This document shows positions 42,745 through 49,898 of a stretch of DNA of 61,758 nucleotides, one piece after another (the stretch's first letter is position 1; each line of letters opens with the position of its first letter). A model generated the notes under the pieces. The model was not told the DNA's origin. It made no database searches and worked only from the letters and a program-made list of their open reading frames with translations. Where the stretch lies: the NCBI GenBank assembly GCA_021846515.1, contig JAJZWU010000012.1, positions 1 to 61,758 on the forward strand. The letters are read 5' to 3'. The DNA is from Actinomycetes bacterium. Its GTDB lineage: Bacteria > Actinomycetota > Acidimicrobiia > Acidimicrobiales > JAMCPL01. Made by a program: the position numbers and the translations under genes.

Positions 42745-43476
42745 TTAAAACAGCCTTGTAGACAGCGCTTTACGATATTTCAACACCGTGGGATCACTGG
42801 GGTCCATAATCTCTAGGAGATCCAAATACTCTTGGCGAGCATTGGGATCATCTTTCACCAAGTCAAGGAGGGAGTCCAGACGTTTCGGTAGGTCAACCGA
42901 CGACGAATCGACGTTATTTGAGATCAGGCGCGCGCGGGCTGCCACTTTCCTGGTATCTGCATTTTCAGGGATCTTCTCTAATAATTCCAGCGCACCTGCA
43001 GGATCGCCTGTATCGCACCTCAAGGATGCCAGCGCTGTGATAGCAGCTGCATTATCCGGCTCCAGCTCCAACGCTTTCAATAATGATTCCTCATCGCCAG
43101 CCTCTATCAGCATGTCCACTTCTGACTTTTCCGCCTGAGCTGAGCCACCAGGCTCACCGGCCAATTTTATCAGCCACTCTCTGACCTGCGATTCTCCCAG
43201 AGCTCCTATAAAACCATCCACTACCTTACCGTCCCTGATCCCCACGACCATAGGTATAGACTGCACCTGGAATGCGGCTGAGATGGCAGGATTCTCGTCT
43301 ACATTTATCTTTACAAGCTCTACCTGGCCATTATAAGAGTCGACCAGTCTCTCTATAATAGGCCCCAGGGTTTTACACGGCCCGCACCATGGAGCCCATA
43401 GATCCACTACAACGGGAACCTGCTTCGACCGTTCTAAAACGTCACTTTGAAATGTAGCGTCAGTTGCATTCTTCAT
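42745..43476 (-). CDS. Thioredoxin with C-terminal TPR-like helices (CnoX/YbbN-like)
   Basis: A 243-residue cytoplasmic protein. The thioredoxin fold comes first, with the intact active site DLWAPWCGPCKTLGPI and the cis-Pro in QSIPMVVGIRDGK. The second half is helical and acidic with TPR-like repeats (ALELEPDNAAAITALASLR, GDPAGALELLEKIPE, DDPNARQEYLDLLEIM). This layout matches YbbN/CnoX co-chaperones, although those of enterobacteria have a redox-dead site, unlike here. ATG 43476 is preferred since TATCGT ends 7 bases upstream; in-frame starts at 43521 and 43503 are possible. It is followed by the folP2-like gene. Confidence 0.88.
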   Translation of the reverse strand: MKNATDATFQSDVLERSKQVPVVVDLWAPWCGPCKTLGPIIERLVDSYNGQVELVKINVDENPAISAAFQVQSIPMVVGIRDGKVVDGFIGALGESQVREWLIKLAGEPGGSAQAEKSEVDMLIEAGDEESLLKALELEPDNAAAITALASLRCDTGDPAGALELLEKIPENADTRKVAARARLISNNVDSSSVDLPKRLDSLLDLVKDDPNARQEYLDLLEIMDPSDPTVLKYRKALSTRLF

Positions 43477-43483
43477 ACTATTT

Positions 43484-43489
43484 ACGATA
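43484..43489 (-). promoter_or_regulatory. -10 box TATCGT for the thioredoxin-TPR gene
   Basis: TATCGT, seven bases (AAATAGT), ATG 43476 on the minus strand; supports a leaderless start. Confidence 0.5.
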
Positions 43490-43581
43490 CCTGCTCGCAA
43501 CATGTTAAGGCACACGGACAATCAAACAATCACTCTACCAGGCACTATGTCCAATGAGACCTAGTGTATATTGCCATATGA

Positions 43582-43587
43582 TAAGAT
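43582..43587 (+). promoter_or_regulatory. -10 box TAAGAT for the first Uma2 gene
   Basis: TAAGAT, seven bases (GAACAGC), ATG 43595. The paralogue at 44333 has the same layout, which supports 43595 over upstream in-frame starts at 43571 and 43586. Confidence 0.55.
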
Positions 43588-43594
43588 GAACAGC

Positions 43595-44284
43595 ATGGCA
43601 GTAACTACTGAACCAGCTACGGTGCCGTCAATGCCTATAGAAGCTACAGTTGCACCGGATACTACGGCTGCGCCTGAGGCGACCATACCGGATAGAGTGG
43701 AGCCGGAGGCGGTGGCACCGGAGACCGCACCGCCGGAGATGCCAAAGCCCGGTAGGACACCCAGACCTTTTACCGCATCAGATCTCGATGCCGTGGTAGA
43801 TGATGGATACAGGCGTGAGATCATAGAAGGGAGATTGATAGTGAGCCCATCACCAATAAGTAGACACCAGAAGGCAGTAGGTAGATTGTATTCTTTGTTT
43901 GACAGATACCATTCCTCTGGCCTCAGTGTCCTCATTGCTCCCCTCGACTGGCATCCCTCTACCGGTGAGAGTCTGCAGCCTGATGTTATGGTGATCCGTG
44001 AAGAGGATTACAACCCAGACGGCTTCCAGCTCGGCACCCCTCTACTTGTGGTAGAGGTACGCTCACCCTCTACTGCAATCTATGACGAAACCACAAAACG
44101 TTCCCGTTACGAATCACTTGGAGTAATCGACTACTGGATGATAGATCCCGCTGCTCCAAGTATCGTTGCACTGCATCTCGCAGATGGGCACTATGTAGAG
44201 GTTGGCAGAGCCACCGGAGATGAGAGCTTCCAGGCAAACAGCCCCTTCCCGGTTACCATCGTTCCCTCAGATCTTATCGCCTGA
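43595..44284 (+). CDS. Uma2 family endonuclease-like protein (DUF820), copy A
   Basis: A 229-residue protein. The first 55 residues are a Pro/Ala/Glu/Thr-rich linker and the rest is the Uma2/DUF820 domain with a PD-(D/E)xK-like core. GYRREIIEGRLIVSPSPI is followed by LQPDVMVIREEDY (Asp), LLVVEVRSPSTAIYDETTKR (Glu-x-Arg variant, then Lys) and GVIDYWMIDPAAP. Uma2 proteins are abundant in cyanobacteria and actinobacteria and most lack known function. The 5' and 3' parts are almost identical in DNA to the next gene while the middle differs. It is divergent from the thioredoxin gene. Confidence 0.85.
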   Translation: MAVTTEPATVPSMPIEATVAPDTTAAPEATIPDRVEPEAVAPETAPPEMPKPGRTPRPFTASDLDAVVDDGYRREIIEGRLIVSPSPISRHQKAVGRLYSLFDRYHSSGLSVLIAPLDWHPSTGESLQPDVMVIREEDYNPDGFQLGTPLLVVEVRSPSTAIYDETTKRSRYESLGVIDYWMIDPAAPSIVALHLADGHYVEVGRATGDESFQANSPFPVTIVPSDLIA

Positions 44285-44319
44285 CAGCACACCAACCCTA
44301 TCGGCCCGGCTCAATGTGC

Positions 44320-44325
44320 TAAAAT
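44320..44325 (+). promoter_or_regulatory. -10 box TAAAAT for the second Uma2 gene
   Basis: TAAAAT, seven bases (CAATTAT), ATG 44333; no Shine-Dalgarno site. Confidence 0.6.
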
Positions 44326-44332
44326 CAATTAT

Positions 44333-45022
44333 ATGGCAGTAACTACTGAAACAGCTACGGTGCCGTCAATGCCTATAGAAGCTACAGTTGCACCGGATAC
44401 TACGGCTGCGCCTGAGGCGACCATACCGGATAGAGTGGAGCCGGAGGCGGTGGCACCGGAGACCGCACCGCCGGAAATGCCAAAGCCCGGTAGGACACCC
44501 AGACCTTTTACCGCATCAGATCTCGATGCCGTGGTAGATGATGGATACAGGCGTGAGATCATAGAAGGGAGATTGATAGTGAGCCCATCACCAATATTCG
44601 AGCACCAAGATGCAGTGGTGAATCTCATCCTGCTAGTCAGTGGTAGTTGTCCTGTCGGCATGAGAGTGATGGTAGCTCCCCTTGATTGGCGCACTCCTAC
44701 CGGAGATAGTCTACAGCCTGATCTTATGATCATTCGTGAAGAGGATCATAATGCCAAAGGATTTATGCTTGGCACCCCACTTCTCACAGTGGAAGTACGC
44801 TCACCCTCTACTGCAATCTATGACGAAACCACAAAACGTTCCCGTTACGAATCACTTGGAGTAATCGACTACTGGATGGTAGATCCCGCTGCTCCAAGTA
44901 TCGTTGCACTGCATCTCGCAGATGGGCACTATGTAGAGGTTGGCAGAGCCACCGGAGACGAGAGCTTCCAGGCAACCACTCCCTTCCCGGTTACCATCGT
45001 TCCCTCAGAGCTAATCCGCTGA
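44333..45022 (+). CDS. Uma2 family endonuclease-like protein (DUF820), copy B
   Basis: A 229-residue tandem paralogue of the gene at 43595 at a constant offset of 738 bases. Bases 44333-44596 match copy A at all but two positions and 44795-44975 at all but two. The 198 bases between encode a clearly different segment (EHQDAVVNLILLVSGSCPVG, then MRVMVAPLDWRTPTGDSL). The domain residues PDLMIIREEDH, LLTVEVRSPST and GVIDYWMVD are kept. It has its own leaderless promoter. It converges with the DsrE-like gene. The differing middle covers part of the putative substrate surface. Confidence 0.85.
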   Translation: MAVTTETATVPSMPIEATVAPDTTAAPEATIPDRVEPEAVAPETAPPEMPKPGRTPRPFTASDLDAVVDDGYRREIIEGRLIVSPSPIFEHQDAVVNLILLVSGSCPVGMRVMVAPLDWRTPTGDSLQPDLMIIREEDHNAKGFMLGTPLLTVEVRSPSTAIYDETTKRSRYESLGVIDYWMVDPAAPSIVALHLADGHYVEVGRATGDESFQATTPFPVTIVPSELIR

Positions 45023-45073
45023 CGGCGCCAAACATAAAAGGCGGCGGCAAAGCTTAATAAGATCCTGCGCTGA

Positions 45074-45556
45074 TCAGGTGAAAATTATCTGACCACCCGC
45101 GGCCATAGTGTAAAACTCACCTACGGTAATGATGCCCTCTACCTGATCGACCAGATCATCCTTGGTGTAACCAAAGAGGTCAGCCGAAGCAAGGCACGCA
45201 TAGATACCTGCTCCGGTATCAGAGATCATCTCTATGAACTCCGGGATGGAGGGGAAGTCCAACTTCTCTATCTTGGACGACATCATTCGGGTCACCAAAG
45301 ATGACATACCCGGAATGGCTCCTATAAGGGTAGGAATGTGTAGCCCTGGATTACCGACAGTAGCTACCTTCATATTCTTCCAGTGCTTCTTGTGGACAGC
45401 ATCCATACCGAAGAACGTAAAGAATAGATTCGCATCTATTCCCTCAGCTCTTGCGCCGTTTGCCATAATCAATCCTGGGTAGACTCCTTCAAGCGAGCCT
45501 TTCGATATGACAATGGATACCTTGCTGATTGGTTCAGCTTCGTTGTTTTCAGTCAT
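45074..45556 (-). CDS. DsrE/DsrF/DrsH-like sulfurtransferase-fold protein
   Basis: A 160-residue protein of the DrsE_2 group within the DsrE/F-like fold. Features are KVSIVISKGSLEGVYPGLIMANGA, LFFTFFGMDAVHKKHWKNMK, and GAGIYACLASADLFGYTKDDL. The only cysteine in the typical active position is in YACLAS, the site that carries persulfide in DsrE-type sulfur-transfer proteins. It is followed by the GIITVGEFYTMAAGGQIIFT C-terminus. ATG 45556 is preferred over 45565 since AAAAGGAG is about 10 bases away from it and abuts the other. It is the last gene of the sqr-DUF1641-tusE-dsrE set. Confidence 0.85.
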   Translation of the reverse strand: MTENNEAEPISKVSIVISKGSLEGVYPGLIMANGARAEGIDANLFFTFFGMDAVHKKHWKNMKVATVGNPGLHIPTLIGAIPGMSSLVTRMMSSKIEKLDFPSIPEFIEMISDTGAGIYACLASADLFGYTKDDLVDQVEGIITVGEFYTMAAGGQIIFT

Positions 45557-45662
45557 TGTAGTCATGCTCCTTTTTTGTATAATCTCTATATGCAGTATTT
45601 CTGCATAGCATTCATTTCTTTATTCCGCACAGCATTCCTGCACATCCCTTACATGCCCCGTT

Positions 45663-45980
45663 TTATATGCAGCCGTGAGGTTTGGGGATACCGGCAAACT
45701 TTGCAGCCAGTTTGGCTGGCCCTTTCGGGAATAGCTGGTACAGCTCCTTGATGCTCACACCCGAGGTCTTGCCCAAAGAGCGGATGTTTGGAGCGGATCC
45801 CTTTGCCATATACTCGTTGCGCATGAAGTTGATAACTTGCATGTGCTTATCTGTGAGTTCGTCTATGCCATCTTCTTTCGCCATAGCACGAGCCATATCC
45901 TCATTCCATTGAGAGGCATCAACCAGAAAACCTTCCGCGTCGACCTCTACGTCTTGTCCTGCCAGTGATTTAGTTGCCAT
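45663..45980 (-). CDS. TusE/DsrC/DsvC family sulfur-carrier protein
   Basis: A 105-residue small protein. The DsrC-family features are VDAEGFLVDASQWNEDMARAM, LTDKHMQVINFMRNEY, IRSLGKTSGVSIKELYQLFP and the C-terminal arm AAKFAGIPKPHGCI. The penultimate Cys104 is the conserved sulfur-carrying residue, while the second cysteine of true DsrC (about ten residues earlier) is Ala here. It is therefore a single-Cys TusE-like form suited to sulfur transfer, not to trisulfide formation by DsrAB. AAGGAGA is 7 bases upstream. Neighbours are DsrE-like, DUF1641 and SQR genes. Confidence 0.92.
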   Translation of the reverse strand: MATKSLAGQDVEVDAEGFLVDASQWNEDMARAMAKEDGIDELTDKHMQVINFMRNEYMAKGSAPNIRSLGKTSGVSIKELYQLFPKGPAKLAAKFAGIPKPHGCI

Positions 45981-46043
45981 ATTCTTCTCCTTTGTTCTTC
46001 TCTCTGTCTAAAATTATGCCCTATCTCTTTGTCTAAAATTATC

Positions 46044-46823
46044 CTACTCCACGAGCGCTCCATCGGCTGCCGGATTGCCAGTTGCCAACTCCGCCCGCTC
46101 CGATGCCTGCCTCCCAACCTGGCCGCCGTCGACGGACGTATCAGATCCAATACTTCGCAACGTCGAGAGCAATTTGGCCATTCCGCGCCGCACCATGGGG
46201 TCACGCATCTGCTTTAACAGGGCACGAGCGGAGGGAACCTTTGAATCGGAATCAGGGGATTCCTCTTGCAGCGTAACAGCTGCCCGTCCCAGCATCCCCA
46301 TGATCTCTGGCTGAGTCATCTGCTTCACGGTCTGCAGGATGAGTACTATATTGTCGCCCAAGAGCTTCACGTCCTCATCGCTGAAGGAGGTTACCACATT
46401 GTCGACGATGCCGACGGCCTCCCTGATCCTGGAAAAGTACCCTCTCTCGTCGAGTTCGGCCAAGCGTTCATTCAGGCTGGATACAGCGGGGGTCATAAGG
46501 GGGCCAATCTCTTCGGCTAGTGCCGCCATGACTCGCAGGGGACCAAGCCATGACTCGAGTACGTTGGCGTTGCGTACAAGGGCATGTGCAAGACTCGCAA
46601 GGTCGTCAAAATTAAAGGCATCTTCCTCAAGATGGGTAGTGATCGTAGTCATTGACTGCTGAGCCAGAGGCATCACATCGGAAGCAAGCTCCGACCAGCG
46701 CGACCGCTCCTCCCTTTGCCTATTGAGCTCCCCAGCGATCTCGGCCAGCTGGCCAGAGATGGTATCCAGCCGCTCATCCAGGGAAGCCCCTTCTTTCTCT
46801 ACAGAGCTACCGGCCGACATCAT
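46044..46823 (-). CDS. DUF1641 domain protein
   Basis: A 259-residue helical protein. After a coiled-coil-like N-terminal half (LDTISGQLAEIAGELNRQRE), the C-terminal part contains the DUF1641 hallmark LLGDNIVLILQTVKQMTQPE followed by IMGMLGRAAVTL. DUF1641 proteins often neighbour sulfide:quinone or FAD/NAD(P) oxidoreductases and have no proven function; a peripheral partner of SQR is plausible. Its ATG overlaps the TGA of sqr by four bases (ATGA), implying stoichiometric synthesis. The tail is low in complexity. Confidence 0.85.
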   Translation of the reverse strand: MMSAGSSVEKEGASLDERLDTISGQLAEIAGELNRQREERSRWSELASDVMPLAQQSMTTITTHLEEDAFNFDDLASLAHALVRNANVLESWLGPLRVMAALAEEIGPLMTPAVSSLNERLAELDERGYFSRIREAVGIVDNVVTSFSDEDVKLLGDNIVLILQTVKQMTQPEIMGMLGRAAVTLQEESPDSDSKVPSARALLKQMRDPMVRRGMAKLLSTLRSIGSDTSVDGGQVGRQASERAELATGNPAADGALVE

Positions 46824-48061
46824 GGCAGCTCCACCAATTCCTTACCGGCCATAGACATAAGCGGCTCAAGTGGCATCTCATTACCCGGGAGTAAGAGATT
46901 CCAGTAAACCCAGCGAAACATCATCTTTCCCCAGTGATTGGCCTCGGACTCACGAAGCAGGCTGAACGGTCCAAGACCCGGAAGAGGGTACTTACCCGGA
47001 AGAGGCTCGGTATCGTAGTTGAAGTCGATGAGCAGTCCCTTGCCGTGACCGGACTCGATAAAGCAGTTGGCATGACCGTCAAAGGGTCTGTTCATCGGCC
47101 GGCCGTTAACGTGATTGACAAAGTTGTCTTCAAAGAGTTCAAGAGAGAAATGAACAACTGAGCCAGCTTTGGATGTGGGTATATCTGACGCATCGCCAAT
47201 GGCAAAAATGTTGTCATGGTATTTGGAGAGGAGTGTCTGCTTGTCTACCGGCACGTAATTGAGATCGTCACCCAGTCCGGAACGGGCAATGTAATCGGCG
47301 CCCATATTGAGAGGTATAGTAACCAGAAGGTCAAACTCCACTTCTCGTTCATCATAAGAGATCAACTTCTTTGATTCCGGATCCACCCGCTCTACGGCAA
47401 AATCACTCTCCACTTTTACCTTGCGCTCCTCCATGATCGCTCCCAGATATTTCGACGCTACGGGCTTGGTGAATACTCCATCCAACGGCGTGACGTATAC
47501 CATTTCTACCCTATCCCGCATCTCCCGGTCGGCAAAGAATGCATCGGCAAGAAAGGTGAACTCCAATGGCGCTACCGGGCACTTTATAGGCATATCTACT
47601 ACCTGGATAACCAGCCTACCTCCTTCCCAGTCGGCGAGTTTACCAGCAAGGGCGATCGCGCCTTCAAAGGTATAAAACTCATGCACGCTTTTGCGCCACT
47701 CACTTCCTTCCATCCCTTCAGTCTCATTGGGATGCGGAGAGGTTCCCGTTGCAATGATCAGGTAATCGTAGGGCAATTTGCGCCCGTCTACGAGAAGACA
47801 GGTATTCTCGTCGGGCATCACCTGATCTATCTCGCCTATCACCAGGTCTACACCATCGGGTATGAACTGGCGACGTGGCTTTACGATATCATGTGGCTGG
47901 TAGATGCCAAACGGGATAAACAGCTGCCCAGGCTGGTATAGGTGCTTGTCGCTCTGATCTACAACGGTGATACTCCAAGAATCAGGCTCAAGTCGCCTTC
48001 TCAAGCGATTTGCCGCTATCGTCCCGGCAGTACCACCACCTAAAATAAGTATCCTGTTCAT
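46820..48061 (-). CDS. sqr: Sulfide:quinone oxidoreductase-like FAD-dependent oxidoreductase
   Basis: A 413-residue flavoprotein of the two-dinucleotide-binding-domain family. The N-terminal FAD motif is RILILGGGTAGTIAANRL, YDYLIIATGTSPHPNE is the second pyrophosphate segment, and FAIGDASDIPTSKAGSVVHF is the C-terminal FAD motif. Two cysteines at positions expected for SQR redox centres are present: Cys161 (MPIKCPVAPLEF) and Cys333 (HANCFIESGHGKG). The third cysteine of type I SQR is missing. The expected reaction is sulfide (or persulfide) oxidation coupled to quinone. The start at 48061 has AAAGGAG at 7 bases; an in-frame ATG 48079 is less likely. The operon continues with DUF1641, TusE and DsrE. 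Confidence 0.87.
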   Translation of the reverse strand: MNRILILGGGTAGTIAANRLRRRLEPDSWSITVVDQSDKHLYQPGQLFIPFGIYQPHDIVKPRRQFIPDGVDLVIGEIDQVMPDENTCLLVDGRKLPYDYLIIATGTSPHPNETEGMEGSEWRKSVHEFYTFEGAIALAGKLADWEGGRLVIQVVDMPIKCPVAPLEFTFLADAFFADREMRDRVEMVYVTPLDGVFTKPVASKYLGAIMEERKVKVESDFAVERVDPESKKLISYDEREVEFDLLVTIPLNMGADYIARSGLGDDLNYVPVDKQTLLSKYHDNIFAIGDASDIPTSKAGSVVHFSLELFEDNFVNHVNGRPMNRPFDGHANCFIESGHGKGLLIDFNYDTEPLPGKYPLPGLGPFSLLRESEANHWGKMMFRWVYWNLLLPGNEMPLEPLMSMAGKELVELP

Positions 48062-48062
48062 T

Positions 48063-48197
48063 TCATTCTCCTTTCTCATTGGTTAAACCACTTTTAGCCA
48101 TACTCAAGTTATTCGCCATGTTCCCCACCGTATTAGCCGTACCTTCCGTATCCTCCGTGTCCTTGGGATTAGCCGTATTCGTCACACCTGTGGGCAT
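48063..48197 (-). CDS. Possible small ORF (44 residues) just upstream of sqr
   Basis: The frame MPTGVTNTANPKDTEDTEG continues to SGLTNEKGE and ends with TGA one base before the sqr ATG; the sqr ribosome site lies inside its last codons. AGGA is 8 bases upstream of its ATG. The peptide is Thr/Asn-rich with repeated ACGGCTAAT motifs. It is in frame with the broken ORF upstream, separated by one TGA, so it may instead be the tail of that gene. No homology recognised. Confidence 0.3.
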   Translation of the reverse strand: MPTGVTNTANPKDTEDTEGTANTVGNMANNLSMAKSGLTNEKGE

Positions 48198-48212
48198 CTC
48201 CGTATTCCTGAT

Positions 48213-48477
48213 TCAGTCCGGTTTGGTATTACGATCACGCAGGGATTCTGCACAGAGGCGGGATATCCTTGCGGCAACCATCGGCAGGGACGTATGAACC
48301 CTCTCCCTGCCCTCCTCACTGAGATGGAATAGATCTCTCGTGTCGTCGCCGGTAGAATCGATCGATGCCGAGTATCCTTGCGACATTCTCGGCACGCATC
48401 AGCCGAGAACCATCTTCATTGCCAGTGCCCTGTGCATCTCGTGGTGTACTCTGCATATCTGACGACATATACTGCAT
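48213..48477 (-). pseudogene. Frameshifted small gene upstream of sqr
   Basis: A first frame from ATG 48477 (7 bases after TAATAT 48485-48490) reads MQYMSSDMQSTPRDAQG and on to LMRAENVARILGID, then runs out of frame. A second frame continues coding-like as STGDDTRDLFHLSEEGRERV and on to ARISRLCAESLRDRN, stopping at 48213. The switch point is the tandem tetranucleotide ATCGATCGAT (48357-48366). Removing one 4-bp unit joins both parts into one reading frame of about 86 codons. It may be a degraded or phase-variable small regulator; identity unknown. Confidence 0.4.
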
Positions 48478-48732
48478 ATGATCCATATTAAGAGCGCATC
48501 TGCTGCATTAACAGTGCTCTATTGCCTTTATCCGGGAGTCCTATTGCGTCGGGAGATACCCTGAGTCCCAGATACGAGTTTACCTGGAGACCCATCGGTC
48601 ACCCCCGGCAATCAACTGAGTCGACCCAGATAATTACGGATAATCACGTACGTAATACTTACTATCCGAGATGGGTCATAACACGGGAGCTTTTACAGTG
48701 CTTCCACCGATGCATTTTCAATCGCTCAGTAG

Positions 48733-48738
48733 TATACT
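48733..48738 (+). promoter_or_regulatory. -10 box TATACT for ctaB
   Basis: TATACT, six bases, ATG 48745; no Shine-Dalgarno site. The 48491-48732 gap upstream has no recognisable gene. Confidence 0.6.
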
Positions 48739-48744
48739 TTCATT

Positions 48745-49785
48745 ATGAGCGATTTTCCCGATGTTCCTGCCCGTATCGGGGCAGATTCTACCGCCTCATT
48801 GACCACTATAAAAGACCGTCCGGTTTCTCAACCATTCTCCTCTCCACCGGTTCGATTCCACGACACGTCATCTGAGAACACAACCAGAAAGGCAGGCTCA
48901 CAAGTACCCGCACGGAAAGGCAGGCTCGGCATCTACTGGCAGTATACCAAACCCCGTATATGGCTGCTCTTCACCCTCGAAGGGATTGTAGGCGCCATGC
49001 TTGCCTGGCATCACACTGGGACATTCCCATTCGCAGGGGTACTCGGCGCCGCGGCCATGGTGGCCCTGGGAGCGATAGGGGCGGAAGCATTTACAAACGT
49101 GATAGACAAAGACATCGATTCCAGGATGGAACGTACCAAATCTCGGCCGCTCCCAGCCGGGCTGATCACACCCGCAGGCGCGCTGCTGTTTGGAAGTATC
49201 GCCATCGTGGGAAGCCTTGTAGTAGCTGGGCTGTTCGGACCTGTTCCTCTCCTCTTCATCGCCATAGGTCTTATCGACAATATCGTCATATATTCCCTGC
49301 TATCGAAACGCACCACGCCATGGAGCATTGTATTGGGTTCCATCAGCGGAGGAGTACCGGTATGGGCAGGATATGCTGCAGTGCGGTTGCCTATCTCACC
49401 GGTGGCGTGGCTGCTGGGCGCGCTGGTCATGGCGTGGATACCGCTGCACATCTGGAGCATCGCGTACGCTTATGCGGACGATTATGCAAGTGCCGGGGTA
49501 CCCATGGCTCCCGTCGCCTGGTCACAAAGGCAGTTCGGCATGGCTCTTGTCGCAGCCAGCGCTCTTCTCTTTGCTGTCGCACTTCTGGGCGATGCGTTGA
49601 TCTGGAAAGGCAACATCGCAATTATGATAATTGCCGATCTGGCTGCCGCTGGCGTAATAGGTTCTGCAGCGAAGTTTGCCCGGCGCCCGACCGTGAAGCA
49701 GGGGAAACAGGTATTCATGGCCTGCAATATCTACCTGCTACTGCTGCTTGTGGGAATTGCGCTGGCAGTGGGAGCCGTGAGATGA
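48745..49785 (+). CDS. ctaB: Protoheme IX farnesyltransferase (heme O synthase)
   Basis: A 346-residue UbiA-superfamily prenyltransferase that farnesylates heme b to heme O for heme-copper oxidases. The Asp-rich motif is FTNVIDKDIDSRMERTKSRP, and the second family signature is YSLLSKRTTPWSIVLGSISGG. About eight hydrophobic helices are visible. A 60-residue hydrophilic N-terminal extension precedes the first helix. The transcript appears leaderless (TATACT 6 bases before ATG). The next gene, on the same strand, encodes a large membrane protein with conserved-looking histidines. Confidence 0.95.
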   Translation: MSDFPDVPARIGADSTASLTTIKDRPVSQPFSSPPVRFHDTSSENTTRKAGSQVPARKGRLGIYWQYTKPRIWLLFTLEGIVGAMLAWHHTGTFPFAGVLGAAAMVALGAIGAEAFTNVIDKDIDSRMERTKSRPLPAGLITPAGALLFGSIAIVGSLVVAGLFGPVPLLFIAIGLIDNIVIYSLLSKRTTPWSIVLGSISGGVPVWAGYAAVRLPISPVAWLLGALVMAWIPLHIWSIAYAYADDYASAGVPMAPVAWSQRQFGMALVAASALLFAVALLGDALIWKGNIAIMIIADLAAAGVIGSAAKFARRPTVKQGKQVFMACNIYLLLLLVGIALAVGAVR

Positions 49786-49898
49786 GGAGCTGTGGGAAAT
49801 GGGAAATGGAACGTGAGATGAGAGACTGGGGAAGGGAATAGATCGCGGGAGGGGGAACGGAGAACAGGTAAATTGAGAGCGACCAAAGGAGAGCATAT

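Noticed and set aside
43561-43935. Gly/Ser/Ala-rich minus-strand ORFs opposite both Uma2 genes
   Set aside because: Antisense to the Pro/Ala-rich linkers; present in both copies only because the DNA is duplicated.
48960-49841. 293-residue plus-strand ORF overlapping ctaB
   Set aside because: Arg/His/Cys-rich shadow in another frame of ctaB, which has clear UbiA-family motifs.
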